Assembly: GCA_003647755.1 (NCBI GenBank)
Contig: QMNL01000009.1
Coordinates: 1-14,851, forward strand
Source of the DNA: Candidatus Coatesiibacteriota bacterium
GTDB lineage: Bacteria; B130-G9
Length of the DNA stretch: 14,851 nucleotides
Direction: 5' to 3'
Position 1 is the stretch's first letter, and each line of letters starts with the position of its first letter. The notes under the pieces are model-generated. The model searched no databases. It was not told the DNA's origin and saw only the letters and a program-made list of their open reading frames with translations. The translations under genes were made by a program, and so were the position numbers. Positions 6,912 through 13,787 of this stretch are shown in pieces.

Positions 6912-7277
6912 ATGACAGAGGGTCTGCGGCCTAGGTTCAAGCTCTGGTTCTCGACAAGGGATGCGGAGGGTGCTTTCGGAGACGGCAAGTGGCGTCTGCT
7001 CGATGCCATCGCTCGGAGAGGGTCGCTGAGGGCGGCTGCGACGGAGCTCGGGATGAGCTATCGCAAGGCCTGGGGCGATCTCAAGAAGGCCGAACGGTCC
7101 CTCGGCGTGTCGCTTGTCCAGAGGAGCCGAGGCGGGATTTCTGGCGGCGAGACCAAGTTGACCGAGGCGGGAAGGGCTTGGCTTCAGGCGTATGCTGAGT
7201 TCCGCTCTGATGTTGAAGAAGCCATTTCAAGCGCCTTCGCGGCGCACATTGAAAGTCTGGAAGGGAGAAAAACATGA
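6912..7277 (+). CDS. ModE-type winged-helix DNA-binding protein without molybdate-binding domain
   Basis: The 121-residue protein matches the N-terminal DNA-binding domain of ModE and LysR-type regulators. Residues 26-54 form the helix-turn-helix (KWRLLDAIARRGSLRAAATELGMSYRKAW in outline), and residues 55-100 the wing and dimer region, including LVQRSRGG and LTEAGRAWL. Full ModE (about 260 residues) also has two molbindin (MOP) domains that sense molybdate. These are absent here, with the frame ending cleanly at TGA. Such HTH-only forms are known beside molybdate transporters. It probably regulates this operon, perhaps through the tandem repeat at 5248-5271. Its stop overlaps the wtpA start (ATGA), and an in-frame TAG directly precedes its ATG. 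How it would sense metal is unclear. Confidence 0.85.
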   Translation: MTEGLRPRFKLWFSTRDAEGAFGDGKWRLLDAIARRGSLRAAATELGMSYRKAWGDLKKAERSLGVSLVQRSRGGISGGETKLTEAGRAWLQAYAEFRSDVEEAISSAFAAHIESLEGRKT

Positions 7278-8326
7278 GAGGGACTTTGCTGACGGTTTTC
7301 GCTCTTGTTCTTCTGTGGACGTCGGCGTTTGCAGGGCCGAAGAGCGGCGACCTATCTGGCAACCTCGTGATCTTTCATGCGGGCAGCCTCGCCGTCCCGT
7401 TCGACGAGATAGCCAAAGCGTTTATGAGGGAGCATCCGAAGGTGAAAGTGATTCGCGAGGCGGCCGGCAGCAGGACCTGCGCTCGCAAGATCGCCGACCT
7501 GGGAAGGCCGTGCGACGTGATGGCCTCGGCGGATTACACGGTAATCGACACGCTTCTGATTCCCAATTATGCGAGCTGGGACATCAAGTTCGCGTCGAAC
7601 GAAATGGTGATTGCATACAACGCAGCGTCTCAACTGTCGGACAGAATCAACCGAGAGAACTGGTTCGAGATTCTGCTCGACAAACGTGCCAGGTTCGGCA
7701 GGTCAAACCCAAACTCAGACCCTTGCGGCTACCGGTCGGTTATGACGATGAAGCTCGCCGAGAAGTTCTACAACAAACCTGGCCTGGCAAAAGAGCTGCT
7801 GATGAAGGACCTGAGGTTCATGCGTCCGAAGGAGACCGACCTTCTGGCGCTTCTGGAGTCGCACGTGATAGATTATGTGTTCATCTACCGCTCGGTGGCA
7901 AAGCAGCATGGGCTTAAGCACGTTTTGCTTCCGGACGAGATTAACCTGAAACAGGCGAGCCTTGCTGGCCGTTATAGCACCGTTTCCGTTAGCGTCTCAG
8001 GCAAACGTCCGGGAGAGACGATCACGAAGCGAGGCGCCCCGATGGTCTATGGAGTAACGATTCCCAAAACCGCTCGCAATCCAGAGGCTGCGCTTGCCTT
8101 CGTCGAGTTTCTCTTAGAAAGGGACAAGGGCATGGCGATTATGGAGAAGAACGGCCAGCCATCAGTCGTTCCGTCTCCGACTGCCACATACAATAAGCTG
8201 CCGGCGCAGCTCAGGCGATTCGCCGTCCCGGGCCAGGCATCCCGAGCGGACAACAAGCCAGCACGAAAGCCTTCTACAGGGCCCCAAAGGAGCCAGCATG
8301 AGGAGGGTGCAGGTAACAAAAAATGA
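7274..8326 (+). CDS. wtpA: Tungstate/molybdate ABC transporter periplasmic binding protein (WtpA type)
   Basis: This 350-residue exported binding protein captures tungstate or molybdate for the permease encoded next. A Sec signal peptide is visible (MRGTLLTVFALVLLWTSAFA|GPKS) with no lipobox. The mature N-terminus has the WtpA signature VIFHAGSLAVPF, then GDLGRP-like and DVMASADYTVID stretches. NSDPCGYRS (Asp149) and LPDEINL (Glu222) match the two acidic residues that give archaeal WtpA/ModA six-coordinate metal binding. This marks the protein as WtpA-like rather than E. coli ModA-like. A hydrophilic tail of about 35 residues (317-350, rich in Arg, Lys, Ser, Gln and Pro) extends past the usual fold end. 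It overlaps the ModE-type gene and wtpB by ATGA at both ends. Metal preference (W or Mo) cannot be settled here. Confidence 0.92.
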   Translation: MRGTLLTVFALVLLWTSAFAGPKSGDLSGNLVIFHAGSLAVPFDEIAKAFMREHPKVKVIREAAGSRTCARKIADLGRPCDVMASADYTVIDTLLIPNYASWDIKFASNEMVIAYNAASQLSDRINRENWFEILLDKRARFGRSNPNSDPCGYRSVMTMKLAEKFYNKPGLAKELLMKDLRFMRPKETDLLALLESHVIDYVFIYRSVAKQHGLKHVLLPDEINLKQASLAGRYSTVSVSVSGKRPGETITKRGAPMVYGVTIPKTARNPEAALAFVEFLLERDKGMAIMEKNGQPSVVPSPTATYNKLPAQLRRFAVPGQASRADNKPARKPSTGPQRSQHEEGAGNKK

Positions 8327-9135
8327 CTAGCGACACTGCGGCGGCGAATGGCCAGCTATCCTGGCTGCATCTAGCGTTCATCGCACTTGGCGGCGTTGTC
8401 CTTCTTCTGATCGTGGCGCCACTTCTCGGTATATACCTCAAATCGACGTTCGGGGATATCGTGGCGACCGCACGCGACGCCGCGGTGCGCGAGAGTATAT
8501 GGCTGACGCTGTGGGTCTCGATGGTCGCAACATTGGTGGTTGCAGTCGCGTGCATTCCGTTTGCATACATCCTTGCGCGTAAGGACTTTCCGCTGAAGGG
8601 ACTAGTTAGTGGCATAGTTGATCTCCCGGTCATAGTGCCCCACTCTGTTGCTGGCATCGCCATCCTGGGCGTCGTCGCCAGGGGTTCATTGCTGGGCAGC
8701 GCGGCCGAATCGATGGGCTTCGAGATAGTCGGAACTCCGGTGGGAATAGGCGTGGCGATGGCGTTCGTGAGCGTTCCATTTCTGATTAATTCCGCTCGCG
8801 ACGGCTTTGCGGCGGTTCCCGACAGGCTGGAGAAGGCAGCCCTGGGCCTCGGGGCTTCCCCCCTACGAATGTTCTTCACTGTCTCGGTGCCGCTGGCATG
8901 GCGAGCGATCGTCTCGGGTCTCGTGCTGATGTGGGGCAGGGGGATGAGCGAGTTTGGCGCTGTCATGATCATCGCCTACCACCCCATGACCACCCCGATT
9001 CTCATCTACGAGCGCTTCAGCGCATTCGGACTGAAGTACTCAAGGCCCATCTCGGCCCTCTTCATGCTGGTCTGCCTCGTCATATTCATCGCCCTGCGAA
9101 TTCTCGCACAGAGGAGAGGAAATGCTGACCGTTGA
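8323..9135 (+). CDS. wtpB: Tungstate/molybdate ABC transporter permease (WtpB/ModB type)
   Basis: The 270-residue inner-membrane protein forms the membrane channel of the importer, probably as a homodimer. About six hydrophobic helices are visible, starting near residues 15-40, with further ones around 60-85, 95-125, 135-155, 190-215 and 235-260. The cytoplasmic EAA loop that docks onto the ATPase lies at about 170-190 (EKAALGLGASPLRMFFTVSVPL region). DLPVIVPHSVAGIA and the GRGMSEFGAVMII segment are characteristic of molybdate/tungstate/sulfate permeases. The start overlaps the wtpA stop (ATGA), and the end overlaps wtpC by 14 bp, consistent with coupled synthesis of transporter subunits. Confidence 0.93.
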   Translation: MTSDTAAANGQLSWLHLAFIALGGVVLLLIVAPLLGIYLKSTFGDIVATARDAAVRESIWLTLWVSMVATLVVAVACIPFAYILARKDFPLKGLVSGIVDLPVIVPHSVAGIAILGVVARGSLLGSAAESMGFEIVGTPVGIGVAMAFVSVPFLINSARDGFAAVPDRLEKAALGLGASPLRMFFTVSVPLAWRAIVSGLVLMWGRGMSEFGAVMIIAYHPMTTPILIYERFSAFGLKYSRPISALFMLVCLVIFIALRILAQRRGNADR

Positions 9136-10183
9136 AAAGCTCTCCAAGCGGCTTGGGCCGTTCACTATACGAGATGTGTCCTTCGAGGTGAACGAGGGCG
9201 AGTACTTCGTCCTGCTCGGAGCCTCCGGTGTGGGCAAGACCGTTCTTCTCGAAATGATCGCCGGGCTGATGCGCCCAGACAGTGGCCACGTCTTTTTGGA
9301 CGACAGAGAGATAACGAAAGAGAGAATGCAAAAACGGAGAATCGGGCTTGTGTATCAGGACCAGGCCCTCTTTCCGCACATGTCAGTCAGCAAGAACATT
9401 GCCTACGGGCTTCGCTGCCAAGGGCTTAAACGCTCCCAAATCCGCGCCAGAGTCCTTGAACTCGCCAAGTCTGTTGGCGCAGAAGAGCTTCTCAACCGAA
9501 ATCCTGAAACTCTATCCGGTGGCGAGGCGCAGCGCGTGGCGCTCGCTAGGACGCTTGCCACTGAGCCCAGGTGCCTCCTCTTGGATGAGCCAATCGCCTC
9601 GCTCGATCCAGCATCCCGTTGGGAGGTGCGCACGTTGCTTCGGGATCTGAACAGACGGGGGCAAACGATTCTGCACGTTACACACGATTACGAGGAGGCG
9701 ATCTCTCTGGCCTCCCAGATCGCGGTCATGGAAAACGGGACAATCGTGCAGATCGGCAATCCCGAAACGATATTCCAGAAACCTACATCAGAGTTCGTTG
9801 CGAGCTTCGTTGGCATCAAGAACTTCTTCAGGGGAACCCTGGAGCGTCACGAGCGCAATGGGCAACTATCAGAGTTCATTGGCCCGAATGGCATTCGCTT
9901 CTCCGTGCTTACAGAGAGCGACCCCGGCCCTGGGTGTCTCATCGTCCGCAGCCAGGATATCGCCATCTCGAATGAGCGCCCCCGCACAAGCGCGCGAAAC
10001 GTCTTCACCGGAACCGTGCTCGACATGATTCCGGCGAAACTCGGCGTTGAGGTGTCTGTTCAAATGGCTGTGAAGGTCTCAGCCCTTTTGACGAGAGATT
10101 CTGTCGAGTCTCTCAATCTTAAGCTTGGCAAGACAATCTGGGTCTATTTCAAGGCCAGTGCAGCACGATTCGTAAAAGGATAA
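9122..10183 (+). CDS. wtpC: Tungstate/molybdate ABC transporter ATPase (WtpC/ModC type)
   Basis: The 353-residue ATPase powers the importer. In order: Walker A GASGVGKT (33-40), Q-loop region YQDQALFPHM (about 79-88), signature LSGGEAQ (131-137), Walker B LLLDEP with Asp155-Glu156, and the switch histidine in HVTHD. After about residue 235 comes a C-terminal domain with RGTLERHERNGQ and LIVRSQDIAIS, typical of the TOBE/MOP-like domain of ModC and WtpC that can bind oxyanion and gate transport. The ATG follows a strong GAGGAGAGGA site located inside the end of wtpB. A 24-bp gap separates it from the mob gene. Confidence 0.93.
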   Translation: MLTVEKLSKRLGPFTIRDVSFEVNEGEYFVLLGASGVGKTVLLEMIAGLMRPDSGHVFLDDREITKERMQKRRIGLVYQDQALFPHMSVSKNIAYGLRCQGLKRSQIRARVLELAKSVGAEELLNRNPETLSGGEAQRVALARTLATEPRCLLLDEPIASLDPASRWEVRTLLRDLNRRGQTILHVTHDYEEAISLASQIAVMENGTIVQIGNPETIFQKPTSEFVASFVGIKNFFRGTLERHERNGQLSEFIGPNGIRFSVLTESDPGPGCLIVRSQDIAISNERPRTSARNVFTGTVLDMIPAKLGVEVSVQMAVKVSALLTRDSVESLNLKLGKTIWVYFKASAARFVKG

Positions 10184-10207
10184 GCAGAAGAACAAGGCGC
10201 AAGGAAT

Positions 10208-11338
10208 ATGATTTCTCTCCCATTTATGTTCATGATCGGCTCGGCGGGGCGAAACGCAGGCAAGACCGAGCTCGCCTGCGCGCTCATCAGTCGATACGCA
10301 CGAGACAGTGAGATAGTTGGCGTAAAGGTTACCGCCATAGAGAAACTCGACGGGAATTGCCCCCGCGGCGGCCAAGGCTGTGGTGTGTGCACATCGCTTG
10401 AGGGCGACTTCTGCATCACCGAGGAGGAAGACGCGTCTGGCGGCAAGGACACCGCACGTATGCTCCGGGCCGGGGCCTCGCGCGTCTTCTGGCTCCGCTG
10501 CCTCAGGTCCCACCTGCGAGAGGGATTGGCCGCACTTCTCGAGAGGATAGGCCCCGATTCGGCCCTTGTCTGCGAATCGAACAGCCTACGGAAGGTCGTC
10601 AGGCCAGGCGTGTTCGTGATCGTCAAAGATAAGGATTCACACACCTTCAAGGAATCGGCACAAAATGTGCTGCAGAGCGCCGACAGGATAGTGCTATCAG
10701 ACGGGAAAGACTTCGATCTGGAGATGACCCGCATCGTCCTGTCTAATCACGGCTGGGGCCTGCTGGAGGACGCGACGGCGATCATCCTGGCTGGCGGCAG
10801 TAGCCACCGCATGGGTTCCGACAAGGCCATGCTCCCTATCAACGGCCGCCCAATGATACAGCACATCGCAGACCAGCTGGCGCCTCATTTTGAGGAGCTC
10901 ATCGTGAGCGCAAACGACCCACAAAAGTTCCAGTTCCTTGACGTTCCGGTTATTCCCGACATCCAGCCCAATCAGGGGCCACTTGTGGGCATCTTCTCCT
11001 CCCTTCTAGCATCTCCGAGGGAGACCAACATTGTGCTCGCGTGCGATATTCCAGAGCCAAACGTCCCGCTGCTCAGGAAGATGATAGCGCTGTCGGATGG
11101 CTACGATGCGGTTATCCCCAAAAACACAGGAGGCATGATCGAGCCGCTATTTGCCGTCTATAACAAGAGCATTCTGCCGGCCATGCGCAGCTCCCTCGGG
11201 CACCCATCCCGCAAGGTCTCCGAAGTCTTCAAGCACGCCAGGATTCGCTATTACCCCCTCGGGCAACACCTCCAGCTGAAGAACCTCAACACCATCAACG
11301 ATTACGAGGACTACATTGGTCAAAATGATATCGCGTGA
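10208..11338 (+). CDS. Cysteine-rich P-loop (MobB-like) domain fused to MobA guanylyltransferase
   Basis: This is a 376-residue fusion. Residues 1-185 form a P-loop domain starting with IGSAGRNAGKT (Lys19), resembling MobB, a GTP-binding helper of dinucleotide formation. Unlike classic MobB it carries a cysteine set, C51-x6-C58-x2-C61-x7-C69, in a conserved-looking PRGGQGCGVC stretch, which could bind a metal or cluster. Residues 189-376 are a MobA domain: IILAGGSSHRMGSDK (192-206), the GTP-binding Gly-rich loop, then PNQGPLVGI and ACDIPEPN with the metal-binding Asp. MobA joins GMP to molybdopterin to give the guanine dinucleotide form that FdhA needs. The ATG at 10208 follows AAGG. The end overlaps moeA. 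MobA activity is well supported, but the partner domain's exact role is not. Confidence 0.85.
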   Translation: MISLPFMFMIGSAGRNAGKTELACALISRYARDSEIVGVKVTAIEKLDGNCPRGGQGCGVCTSLEGDFCITEEEDASGGKDTARMLRAGASRVFWLRCLRSHLREGLAALLERIGPDSALVCESNSLRKVVRPGVFVIVKDKDSHTFKESAQNVLQSADRIVLSDGKDFDLEMTRIVLSNHGWGLLEDATAIILAGGSSHRMGSDKAMLPINGRPMIQHIADQLAPHFEELIVSANDPQKFQFLDVPVIPDIQPNQGPLVGIFSSLLASPRETNIVLACDIPEPNVPLLRKMIALSDGYDAVIPKNTGGMIEPLFAVYNKSILPAMRSSLGHPSRKVSEVFKHARIRYYPLGQHLQLKNLNTINDYEDYIGQNDIA

Positions 11339-12500
11339 AGAAGCATACAAGATCGCCCTCTCCGCCGCCGTTAGACTTCCCACCCAGCGAGTCTCCATTC
11401 AAGATGCCCTCGGCAGAGTCCTGGCCGAGGACGTGGTCTCTGACATAGACATGCCACCCTTCGATAAGTCCGCAATGGATGGCTACGCGATTCGCCGTGA
11501 GGACCTATTCAACGAGCTCCGCGTCTGTGAAGTAGTCCCGGCCGGGCACGCCCCCACCCGGCCTGTGGGTCCGGGTGAGTGCGCCAAAATCATGACCGGC
11601 GCGATGGTTCCCGATGGCGCAGACTGCGTCGTAATGAAGGAGCACGTTGAGCTCACGGGCGAGAACACAATCCACTTTGCGGGGAAGGACACCGCGACAA
11701 ACATCTGCTATAAAGCGGAGGACACCGCAGTTGGCGACGTGGTTCTTCGGTCCGGCGAGTGGCTCCGGCCCCAGCACATTGCCCTCCTTGCCTCGGTTGG
11801 GTGCACAACCCCCCTCGTCTCGCATAGACCCCGTGTGGGTATCATTGCGACGGGGGATGAGCTGGTCGAGCCAGCTGAAAAACCGGCCATCTCACAAATA
11901 AGAAACAGCAACAGCTACCAACTCCAGGCACAGGTCGCCGCAATGGGTGGTCTTCCCTACTATTATGGGATTGCACGGGATACCGCGAGCGACATCGACG
12001 CCCTCCTGCGAGACGCCATCGGCACCACCGACGTTGTGCTAGTCTCCGGCGGAGTCTCCGTCGGTGACTACGATCTCGTGCCCACCATCCTCAAGCGCTG
12101 TGGCTTCGAGCTCCTCTTCGAGAGCGTGGCGATCAAGCCGGGCAAGCCGACACACTTCGGCGTCTCGGATGCTGGATTCTGCTTTGGTCTGCCGGGCAAT
12201 CCGGTCTCCACTTTTGTCATATTCGAGCTGTTGGTGAAGCCATTTCTACTGAAAATGCAGGGCCACGACTACACACCCCAAAACGTGATAATGCCGCTGG
12301 ATGAGCCCATCGAAAAGCGAAGGACCCGTCGCGAGGCGTGGTATCCGGTCGTTCTGACAGCAACTGGCTCTGTGAGGCCAATCGAGTATCACGGCTCGGC
12401 GCACGCCCGCGCGCTGCCCCAGGCCGACGGCATCATCTGCATTCCTGCTAGCGTTACGAAGCTCGAAAAAGGAACGATGGTTCATGTTCGACAGATTTAA
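11325..12500 (+). CDS. moeA: Molybdopterin molybdenumtransferase MoeA
   Basis: This 391-residue enzyme inserts molybdate (or tungstate) into adenylylated molybdopterin. Visible family motifs: PPFDKSAMDGYAI (Asp52), AGHAP, KIMTGAMVPDGADCVV, IATGDELVEP (Glu179), VSGGVSVGDYD, KPGKPTHFG and GLPGNPVSTFVIFE. The C-terminal domain IV (about 320-391) ends in KGTMVHVRQI. Length is near E. coli MoeA (411). The start at 11325 (MISREEA) matches typical MoeA N-termini. A TTG three codons earlier (11316) has better spacing to GAGGA (11306-11310) and could be the true start, adding three residues. It overlaps the mob stop by 14 bp and moaA by 17 bp. Whether this MoeA favours W or Mo cannot be told. Confidence 0.93.
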   Translation: MISREEAYKIALSAAVRLPTQRVSIQDALGRVLAEDVVSDIDMPPFDKSAMDGYAIRREDLFNELRVCEVVPAGHAPTRPVGPGECAKIMTGAMVPDGADCVVMKEHVELTGENTIHFAGKDTATNICYKAEDTAVGDVVLRSGEWLRPQHIALLASVGCTTPLVSHRPRVGIIATGDELVEPAEKPAISQIRNSNSYQLQAQVAAMGGLPYYYGIARDTASDIDALLRDAIGTTDVVLVSGGVSVGDYDLVPTILKRCGFELLFESVAIKPGKPTHFGVSDAGFCFGLPGNPVSTFVIFELLVKPFLLKMQGHDYTPQNVIMPLDEPIEKRRTRREAWYPVVLTATGSVRPIEYHGSAHARALPQADGIICIPASVTKLEKGTMVHVRQI

Positions 12501-13284
12501 CCGGCGCATAAACTACCTACGTGTCTCCGTAACCGATAGGTGCAACCTGCGCTGCGTCTATTGCATGCCACCCGAGGGCGTTCCGCTTACCACCCACGAT
12601 GACATACTCTCCTTTGAGGAGATACTGGACGTGGTCAAAACTGGAGTTGCGATGGGCATCGAGAAGGTTCGGATCACCGGCGGCGAGCCGCTGGTGCGAA
12701 GGGGCATTGTAACCCTCGTCTCCATGCTCGCGGAGGTGGATGGGATCAAGGACCTCGCCATGACCACGAACGGCACCCTGTTGAATCAGTTCGCCAGGCC
12801 CCTAAAGAAGGCCGGCTTGCACCGCCTGAACATAAGCCTCGACACGCTTGACCCCGTGCGATACCGGCAGATCACCCGCCGAGGCGAATTGGAATGGGTC
12901 CTCGATGGAATAAGGGCTGCCTCAGATGCGGGATTTCAGGGCACAAAGATCAACTGCGTCGTCCGTAACTCCTCGGCGGAGCCTGACGCTATCGCGGTGC
13001 GGCATTTCGCGGAGGACCACGGGCTTGAGGCGCGCTTCATACGGCAAATGGACATCCCCGGAGGACAGTTCTGGCCGGTTGAGGGCGGCGACGGCGGCGA
13101 TTGTGAGCACTGTAACCGACTGAGGCTCACAAGCGATGGCTTGCTGAAGCCCTGTCTTTTCAATGATATAGCGTTTTCGTGCCGCGAGCTTGGCCCGGCC
13201 GAGGCCATACGGCGCGCGGTCGCTGCGAAGCCCGAGTCCGGGCGCGCAGGCGCTCGGAACGAGTTTTACATTATGGGAGGCTGA
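12484..13284 (+). CDS. moaA: Short-form MoaA, GTP 3',8-cyclase (radical SAM)
   Basis: MoaA turns GTP into 3',8-cyclo-GTP, the first step of molybdopterin synthesis, using two [4Fe-4S] clusters. The N-terminal SAM-cluster motif is C20-NLR-C24-VY-C27 after SVTDRCNLR, followed by RITGGEPLVRRG and NISLDTLD. The C-terminal cluster motif, C207-x2-C210-x13-C224 with NRLRLTSDG, is canonical, and the protein ends in FYIMGG, keeping the Gly-Gly tail needed in MoaA. At 266 residues it is about 60 shorter than usual. The gap falls between RFIRQMD and the second cluster, bridged by VEGGDGGDCEHC. Reading is continuous and both ends are intact, so this looks like a natural short variant, not a broken gene. 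It overlaps moeA by 17 bp, with 1 bp to moaC. MoaC beside it supports the function. Confidence 0.85.
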   Translation: MFDRFNRRINYLRVSVTDRCNLRCVYCMPPEGVPLTTHDDILSFEEILDVVKTGVAMGIEKVRITGGEPLVRRGIVTLVSMLAEVDGIKDLAMTTNGTLLNQFARPLKKAGLHRLNISLDTLDPVRYRQITRRGELEWVLDGIRAASDAGFQGTKINCVVRNSSAEPDAIAVRHFAEDHGLEARFIRQMDIPGGQFWPVEGGDGGDCEHCNRLRLTSDGLLKPCLFNDIAFSCRELGPAEAIRRAVAAKPESGRAGARNEFYIMGG

Positions 13285-13285
13285 C

Positions 13286-13744
13286 ATGGCTGATGAGCTT
13301 ACACACATCGATGACAAGGGGCGCGCACGGATGGTGGACATTAGCCGCAAAACGCCCCAACTCCGCATTGCGCGCGCCTCGGGCAGGATAGAGCTTGGGG
13401 AGCGGACAGTGAAGCTAATCTCTGATAACAACATGAAGAAGGGGGACGTCCTCGCCGTGGCGGAGATCGCGGGTGTTCAGGCTGCCAAGCGGACTTCGGA
13501 GCTCATCCCGCTGTGCCACCCACTCCCCATCACAAATATCACCGTCCGGGCCAGCCTTGACCCACACGGGGTCTTAGTCGAGAGCGAGGCATCCTGTATC
13601 GCAAGGACAGGAATTGAGATGGAGGCCCTTACGGCCGTCACCGTTGCTCTCCTGACGGTTTATGACATGTGTAAAGCGGTCGATAGTCAGATGCGCATCG
13701 GCGAAATAGCTCTTCTGTCCAAGAGCAAAGTTGATGTCGACTGA
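13286..13744 (+). CDS. moaC: Cyclic pyranopterin monophosphate synthase MoaC
   Basis: This 152-residue protein converts MoaA's 3',8-cyclo-GTP into cyclic pyranopterin monophosphate and works as a hexamer. Clear motifs: HIDDKGRARMVDIS at the N-terminus, IAGVQAAKRTSELIPLCHPLP with His78, TGIEMEALTAVTVALLTVYDMCKAVD with Asp127 and Lys130, and a final IGEIALLSKSK. Length is normal. The start at 13286 has GGGAGG (13275-13280) at 5-bp spacing and lies 1 bp after the moaA stop. The frame is open further upstream to 13190, but that part lies inside moaA and does not look like MoaC. Confidence 0.95.
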   Translation: MADELTHIDDKGRARMVDISRKTPQLRIARASGRIELGERTVKLISDNNMKKGDVLAVAEIAGVQAAKRTSELIPLCHPLPITNITVRASLDPHGVLVESEASCIARTGIEMEALTAVTVALLTVYDMCKAVDSQMRIGEIALLSKSKVDVD

Positions 13745-13787
13745 TGCCAAATGGCGACCGGTGTTTTCTGATTAATCCGAGGCTAAA

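Noticed and set aside
12484..13284. moaA as a frameshifted or deleted pseudogene
   Set aside because: The frame is continuous, both cysteine motifs and the terminal Gly-Gly are intact, and the overlaps with moeA and moaC spacing are preserved.
13190..13285. N-terminal extension of moaC
   Set aside because: The extension overlaps moaA, reads as out-of-frame low-complexity Arg/Pro/Ser, and the ATG at 13286 has a strong ribosome site and the expected MoaC N-terminus.
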